64,000 nt of DNA from Batillaria attramentaria (taxonomy: Eukaryota > Mollusca > Gastropoda > Batillariidae), in contig JACVVK020000215.1 of the NCBI GenBank assembly GCA_018292915.2, positions 423,501 through 487,500 of the forward strand, read 5' to 3'. A program made the translations under genes and the position numbers. Position 1 is the stretch's first letter; each line of letters opens with the position of its first letter. Below the pieces are notes generated by a model. The model ran no database searches. It was not told where the DNA came from and worked only from the letters and a program-made list of their open reading frames with translations. Below are positions 59,704 to 64,000 of the stretch, piece after piece.

Positions 59704-59752
59704 TCCATGAGGTCTTTCAACCTGCTTACTTACGTAAGGTAGAGTGTGCCAT
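52953..59752 (-). CDS. GIMAP/AIG1-type GTPase with membrane helix and Ala/Thr/Gly repeat tail
   Basis: Coding exons on the minus strand are 59752-59734, 54974-54808 and 54137-52953. The phases join exactly (19 + 167 nt, then phase 0), giving 456 residues. The P-loop GKTGSGKSS lies at 17-25, a TTTC segment follows (switch I), VMDTPGFDD at 63-71 is the G3 motif, YVVPLRGKYTETDFKIYER is the AIG1-specific conserved box, and LTHGD at 136-140 is in the G4 position. NWAILGLSVIATGALGVGA at about 244-269 is a predicted membrane helix, followed by a long Ala/Thr/Gly repeat. GIMAP-type GTPases assemble on membranes and in animals are linked to immune-cell survival and defence; the role here is inference. 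The first coding exon is less certain than the other two. The first intron (about 4.8 kb) contains a LINE in the opposite orientation. Confidence 0.8.
53000..53510 (-). repeat. Coding tandem repeat (GTAAT-type) in the GIMAP-like gene
   Basis: On the minus strand the sequence is a string of degenerate 15-bp units of the type GGAACAGCTGCAACT, read as GTAAT with variants (GLAAT, GATAA). Three larger segments of about 75-90 bp (GTAAATGLAATTGTAATAG-like) are also repeated. The long antisense frames on the + strand are products of this repeat. Confidence 0.85.
54168..54452. mobile_element. Foldback element in GIMAP intron, next to an acceptor
   Basis: The ends are inverted: GCCCGCATGTAAAAGTTGAGG with TT at the left, AACCTCGACTTTTACATGCG with GGC at the right. 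Internal GGGTTA/TAACC motifs repeat. A (GTT)n tract and a TTTC-rich region lie inside. The left end is only about 30 bp from the acceptor at 54138. Confidence 0.7.
54808..54974 (-). CDS. GIMAP-like gene, P-loop exon
   Basis: The exon is entered by the acceptor TTTTGCTGACAG and left by the donor GTGAGA. It encodes ASFCLLPLGKTGSGKSSLCN, the Walker A loop, then KLTGSNRFAVSDF and the switch I segment ETTTCHLESRRWNGEIVQ. Its 167 bp leave phase 0, matching the next exon at 54137. Confidence 0.85.
55031..55091. repeat. (CT)n-(CA)n microsatellite in GIMAP intron
   Basis: About 13 CT units followed by about 16 CA units. A further (CT)n tract of about 21 units lies at 55285-55327. Confidence 0.95.
55920..59626 (+). 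mobile_element. CR1/Jockey-type LINE inside the GIMAP intron
   Basis: A 5' untranslated part leads to the ORF at 56159-59061, then about 550 bp of 3' untranslated sequence, AATAAAG and a terminal repeat (ATTGTC)4 at about 59604-59626. Ends in a short tandem repeat rather than poly-A are typical of CR1/L2-like elements. The 5' border is not defined. Its orientation is opposite to the host gene. Confidence 0.75.
56159..59061 (+). CDS. Non-LTR retrotransposon ORF2-type protein (endonuclease + RT), one frameshift
   Basis: The ATG at 56159 (context AACATGG) starts MAHKQTRLHIGHLNV, the usual endonuclease start with its Asn. The frame is lost by one base near 56255 and continues in the next frame as PNPFHIFGISETRLHVD, which holds the catalytic Glu. 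It is then open to the stop at 59061. Further motifs are FLYRNP, MGDFNIDML and ISDHFPV in the endonuclease. The RT shows KKSAGPDEISPKIL, NSYRPISLLSVLSKPLE, FIDLKKAFDLVNH, GVPQGSVLGPLLFSLFIND and LFADDATLH, and the C-terminal part has GPSLWNNLPLAV. Total length is about 965 residues, as expected for CR1/Jockey-group elements. There is one insertion-like segment of about 30 residues between KLYFGTYTP and DTTLFFRSYLSDR. Confidence 0.85.
59623..59700. repeat. (CT)n-(CA)n tract joined to the LINE tail
   Basis: The (ATTGTC)n tail of the LINE runs through CTCTCTCTC into about 33 CA units, only 34 bp from the donor of the GIMAP start exon. Confidence 0.95.
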
Positions 59753-59801
59753 GGCCGCTCTTGCAAATTCCGAGGACAAGGCACCAGTTAGATCCTACAC
59801 C
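59734..59801 (-). CDS. Candidate start exon of the GIMAP-like gene
   Basis: The minus strand shows TTTTCAG acceptor, 49 bp of leader, then GGCCATGG, a strong start context, and codons M-A-H-S-T-L plus one base before a perfect donor CGTAAGT. The single leftover base plus the first two of the next exon make CGT (Arg), so the phase fits exactly. The exon is short, so chance cannot be ruled out. Confidence 0.55.
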
Positions 59802-59804
59802 CTG

Positions 59805-60860
59805 AAAACAGACCAAAAATGTCACGAACCTACTGCTAATTACACAAATTCATTTCATATATCTGCCGTCATTTGGTAAAGGGGTCTAAGTGCCATGGAT
59901 CCTATATCCCCTTTTGAAACTTGACGGTAGAAACGCGGTTAAACCGAACTGCAGCTACATTAATGGATCGAAACTGATATCATACATGAACACAGATCAA
60001 TTCATCAAGGCTGGCAATAGTCCAAAGAAAAATAGCTGAAATGATTGCCTCATGCTCGAACTGCTAGAGAGGTTCGGCGATAATTTAAAAAGAAAAAGAA
60101 AAAAGAAAAAACCGGGACTAAAATCTATGCAATCTGGTGCATTCCTACTCTCAGAAAGGTCCATAATTATTGCATTTTTTTTTTCTTGCGGGCTTTTTTT
60201 TTTTGGACTGTGGTTGCCATTTAGCTGACATGAGATATATATCTGACAATTGCAAGCCCTTATCAATTAAAAAAATAGTAAGTAAATAAATAATGAACAA
60301 ATAACCAAAATAAATCAATAATGATCGAGGCGCTGGTTTAGCATAGCTGACTTTACCGTCTGCAGCGTATGCCTTCAAAGTCACTTTTTATCTCAAGGCC
60401 TGACCAGGTGGAAATGCCACTGTCTGCATGGTTACTACATTGTAACTCCAATCGCCAGTGGTACGGCTAGTCATATACATCCGCTACGTAATATGATAAA
60501 TTTAGCCTTGCTTGGCCCTTACTTGCACAAAGCGATATTTCGCAATACAATGATTGTAAAATATTGTGAAATACCTCAGTCGTGGTGCAAGGACGGGGTT
60601 AACCAAACCGTGTTTTACTTTCTTCTATTCCTGAGGTATTCTTATGTAATCGTAATCATAACAACAACAACAACAAACCAAACACCCCCTACCCCCCCCC
60701 CCCCAAAAAAAAAAAAAAACCAAAACAACAACAATAAAAATAACAAAACGCGACAAACAAACAACAAAAATTTGCAACAACAAAAACAACACGCAACAAC
60801 AACACTGAAAACAACAACAACAACAACAAAAATCTCTTATCGGTGTTAAAAAAAAAAAGA
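59805..60860. other. Non-coding stretch
   Basis: No gene is recognised. It contains A-rich and (CAA)n tracts at 60660-60830 and a poly-C/poly-A junction at 60690-60719. Confidence 0.55.
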
Positions 60861-60862
60861 TA

Positions 60863-61055
60863 CAGTGGGCTTCGGATATAAGAACAGCGCCGGGGCCAGC
60901 ATTTGGGTGTCCTTATAAGCGAGGGTTCTTATAAGCATACCTCGGATATAAGGTCAGTTGTGCTAGTGTGTGTTCTTATAACCAAGGAAAGAAGAAAATA
61001 TTGTGGACAAGCTAAAAAGAGTCGTATTTCGACCTCTAATGGTCTGTGTGCGTGC

Positions 61056-61107
<52 letters not shown>

Positions 61108-61286
61108 ACGGCAATCTCTTGCTTGTTTAAGCCTTTGCGTCAATGAAGTGGAACTTGCTAGTTGGCTTGATCTCGATGCAATATAGTTTACTTCTTTTGC
61201 GTACGTGAAACATAAATTTAATGCAAATAACTCTAGAAGTTATGTAACAATAGCTGTCTTAATGAAAATGAGAGAGACAGACAGAC

Positions 61287-61318
<32 letters not shown>

Positions 61319-61940
61319 TTACGATCACATTTTGACAAAATGACTTTAAAGAATACAAGGATACAAGGAAATTTATTGGCCAAGTTTTCAACAACAACAA
61401 AAAACAAGATGGCCAGACATTCAAATGTGTTCCCAGTCTACGGCGTTCGCAGGGGAAAATAACGGTTTTTAACGACCCCTCCCCCTCCCCGCTCCTCCCC
61501 TCCCCACTCCACAAACTCACTGCCACTATCCATCTGTCTCTCTGTCGAGTTGTTAGTGTGTTTCTTGGAAATTCCGGGAAATGAAACGAAACGAAAATGA
61601 ACCTAGCATAACTTCTACTTTCGGTTTTTATATCCGAGGGGAGGTCGTGTTGGGAACAAGCAGATGGTGTCTTTACAAGCGAGGGTTCCAAAAATAGAAT
61701 AATCGCAGACTTCCTAGAAATGATCATTCCTACTTGCGGTTCTTATATCCGAGGAAAGTTTGATGTGGGGACTGACCTAGCAAGTGCTGTCCATATAAGC
61801 GATGAACCCTATATCAGAGGGTTCTTCTATGCGAGTTTTAATAAGTGATCACAAAGAACAACTTTGGCAGGGACCTGCTTTGGGGTGTCCCTATAAGCGA
61901 TGGTTCTTATATCGGAGGTCCTTATAAGTGGAGTCCACTG
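60863..61940. mobile_element. Non-autonomous TIR element, 1.08 kb, TA target site
   Basis: The left end CAGTGGGCTTCGGATATAAG (after TA at 60861-60862) and the right end CTTATAAGTGGAGTCCACTG (before TA at 61941-61942) are imperfect inverted repeats. Sub-terminal units of the type TCTTATAAGCGAGGGTTCTTATATCCGAGG are scattered in both halves. A (GT)n tract lies at about 61060-61105. The TA duplication and CAGTGG ends suggest the Tc1/mariner/pogo superfamily. No transposase frame was seen. Confidence 0.7.
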
Positions 61941-61944
61941 TATA

Positions 61945-62647
61945 AGCATTCGCTCATGAAGGGATTTTGAACATCTCAACACTGTTTACTACTCACTCAA
62001 AGACACAGTCACATCTCTCAATCGAAATAAGTAGTTTCAGTTTTGCTTGTTTGACAGGTTAAGTATTATGCAATAAATAAAGAAGTCGCCAAATAAAACT
62101 GCATAGAACAGTAAAGTTTTATGGCAGAACTTGTACATACCGTCCACTTTTCGCTGAGGCGGTCCGACTAGCGGAGTGAAGGCTGGGGCGAGATTACTTG
62201 TCCTGCAGCTCAGGTGACCTGGCCACCGACTGGATCAGACCTCCCTCGGGGCCAGTCCTCTTTCGCTCGCGTGCACAAACTGTACGGCGTATGTTGGAGT
62301 TGTATCGCCGTTTCAGAATATCAGTCCCTGAGTTTGTTGTGTGTCCCAAGCCTGCGGCTACTCAGTATCAATGTGCCAATGCATTGCGTGAGAACTGGCA
62401 ACTTCACTAAATCTATGCAATCAGCTACTCAGTGACGCCTGCAGTCGGTATGATTCTCAAGTCAATTCTGACTTATCAGTTCTGCTGCTTCAGATGTATC
62501 AGTCTTAGTCAAGTATTTTATCAGTCTGTTTGTTTTGTATTTATCGTTTCAGTTAGCAATTTTAGCCAGTAAGCTTTAATGTGACTGTGTCAGCCACGGT
62601 ATCGGTGTGTGTGCGAGTGACTAGGTCAATAGTGAATCAGTGCGCAG

Positions 62648-62706
<59 letters not shown>

Positions 62707-64000
62707 CGGTGTCCTGCAATGCACTACAAACGACAATACTCCAGATTACGCCGTACAGTTTGGGTTCATTTGCTGTGGTCCGTTTTCGAAAAATCGGGAA
62801 TTCACAACTGATGAGTATTTCTCGAAAATGTTAAAGCGACTCGCGTGTTCGAAAAATGTATATGTATGGTAGATTTATGTACATAGCAGCAAATATAAAT
62901 CTTTTCCAAACCGCACAACAGCCGTGTATTGAGTCATCGAGTCGCTTCGCCACTTAAAATAAATAATTTTATTTCTCAACTGACTGACATGAATAATTAC
63001 TATGACTGATCTACTGTGACGATGTGTCCGCAGACGCAGACGGGCCGATGCCACCAACTCAAGCCCCCTACTGCATGTTTACTACAGTAAAGTTCGATAT
63101 GTTCCCGGCTTCTCCTTTTCTCTCTTCTTCCTGCCCCCCCCCCCCCCCCCCCCCCCCGCGCCTTTGTTTCTTTTCCTACATCTTTACATTTCATTCAGTT
63201 TGCCAGTGTCACGTCCTCCGCGGCCGTGCATCAGTGTATCACGGTAAACTGGCTAAGATGAGCACGCATAATTATAAGTTTTTACTTGTTGTGCTCTGTA
63301 AGTAACAACTAATGCTATTGACTGCTTGACGGCGATCCTTCCATGAATACAAAATGTTCAAAATGTTCCGGTTAAACGGCAACAACAAGCTGCGTCATGA
63401 TCGACGGCGGAGTAGGCCGGCTTCTGATTACAGATGCTACCACCGTCCGGGTGTCTAAGCAGTGTGATGATAGCTACCGCGAACACAGCCCAGAACTTGA
63501 CGATCTGTGAGCATAAAAATGGTAGCATTTGCCCCTTCAGGTATCTCCCAGCTGTGCTGACTGACCGTACTATCAGTCAATCAAGTTGTCACTTTCACTC
63601 GGGCGACTGAAGCGGGGTCAGTTGTCCGGCGTCGATTTTACTTGTCTCTTGTGTGTTTATTTCTCTGAAGAGTTCCTCTTCCCCTAAAAAGGTTTTGTTG
63701 TGTACCTTTAACAATTTCACAAATTCCTGGTTTTAAATCAGGCGTACGATCCAGCACACGAACTGGCAGCACTGACGGACTGGAGTGCCAAAGAATACGG
63801 GAATTCCCGAAGACCATCATTATTGACGGTGCGTACCAAAGCATACGGCAATTCCCGTAGTTCTTGGCGACAATAAGATTATTATGAGGTCAGTTATGAA
63901 CGATCAGCATATTACCACAAATAACCAGAGTATACAAGTGTAAGTCAGCTTTGCCTACCTGCATGCGTTTATACATTACGGCTAAACGCTGTGTACTTTC
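61945..64000. other. Non-coding stretch to the end of the window
   Basis: No gene is recognised. It includes (GT)n at about 62650-62705, a poly-C run at 63136-63157 and a small duplication CCAAAG.ATACGG.AATTCCCG at 63787-63815 and 63836-63860. The CpG-rich part at 62150-62300 could be promoter-like, but no transcript is supported. Confidence 0.5.
62650..62705. repeat. (GT)n microsatellite
   Basis: About 27 GT units. The Val/Cys frames across it are not genes. Confidence 0.95.

Overview
The window is eukaryotic DNA that is poor in genes and rich in repeats. It has spliced genes with GT-AG introns, long (CA)n/(GT)n and (CT)n tracts, at least 14 copies of one tRNA-derived SINE, LINEs of two clades and many short inverted-repeat elements. 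The gene content (a nSTAND3-type P-loop NTPase with ankyrin repeats and a GIMAP/AIG1 GTPase) together with the repeat style suggests a lophotrochozoan, most likely a gastropod mollusc. That assignment is inference; nothing in the window proves the species.

Layout: 1-11.3 kb is non-coding, with microsatellites, a tandem duplication (3.06-3.69 kb), SINEs, a pogo/Tigger-like DNA transposon remnant (6.6-7.6 kb) and a foldback element (10.44-10.63 kb). From 11.3 to 18.6 kb on the + strand lie eight phase-consistent exons of one gene, entering from an unidentified 5' part. They encode a tail with ITAM-like and YxxM tyrosine motifs, a nSTAND3-like NTPase and C-terminal ankyrin repeats ending in a stop. 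From 18.8 to 24.1 kb are SINEs, a MITE nested inside one of them, another short TIR element and GC-rich promoter-like sequence. From 23 to 28.5 kb is a candidate TATA-started non-coding transcript with a tandem array of duplicated exon-like units, followed by an exon-like block built from a 30-bp repeat. From 28.8 to 34.8 kb are several locally duplicated families, including a hairpin sequence present four times. From 36.3 to 37.8 kb are two inverted-repeat structures, and from 40.3 to 44.6 kb a tandem array of decayed retrotransposon (RT C-terminus and RNase H) pieces.

From about 46.0 to 52.85 kb is a nearly complete L1-clade LINE (+). From 59.75 down to 52.95 kb (- strand) is a three-coding-exon GIMAP-like GTPase with a predicted membrane helix and a long Ala/Thr/Gly repeat tail. 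Its first coding intron hosts a nearly full-length CR1/Jockey-type LINE in the opposite orientation and a foldback element beside an acceptor. From 60.86 to 61.94 kb is another TA-flanked TIR element, and the rest to 64 kb is non-coding.

The two host genes belong to nucleotide-binding families often linked to innate immunity, but the sequence does not show that they work together. All other long open frames are either retrotransposon proteins or translations of simple repeats.
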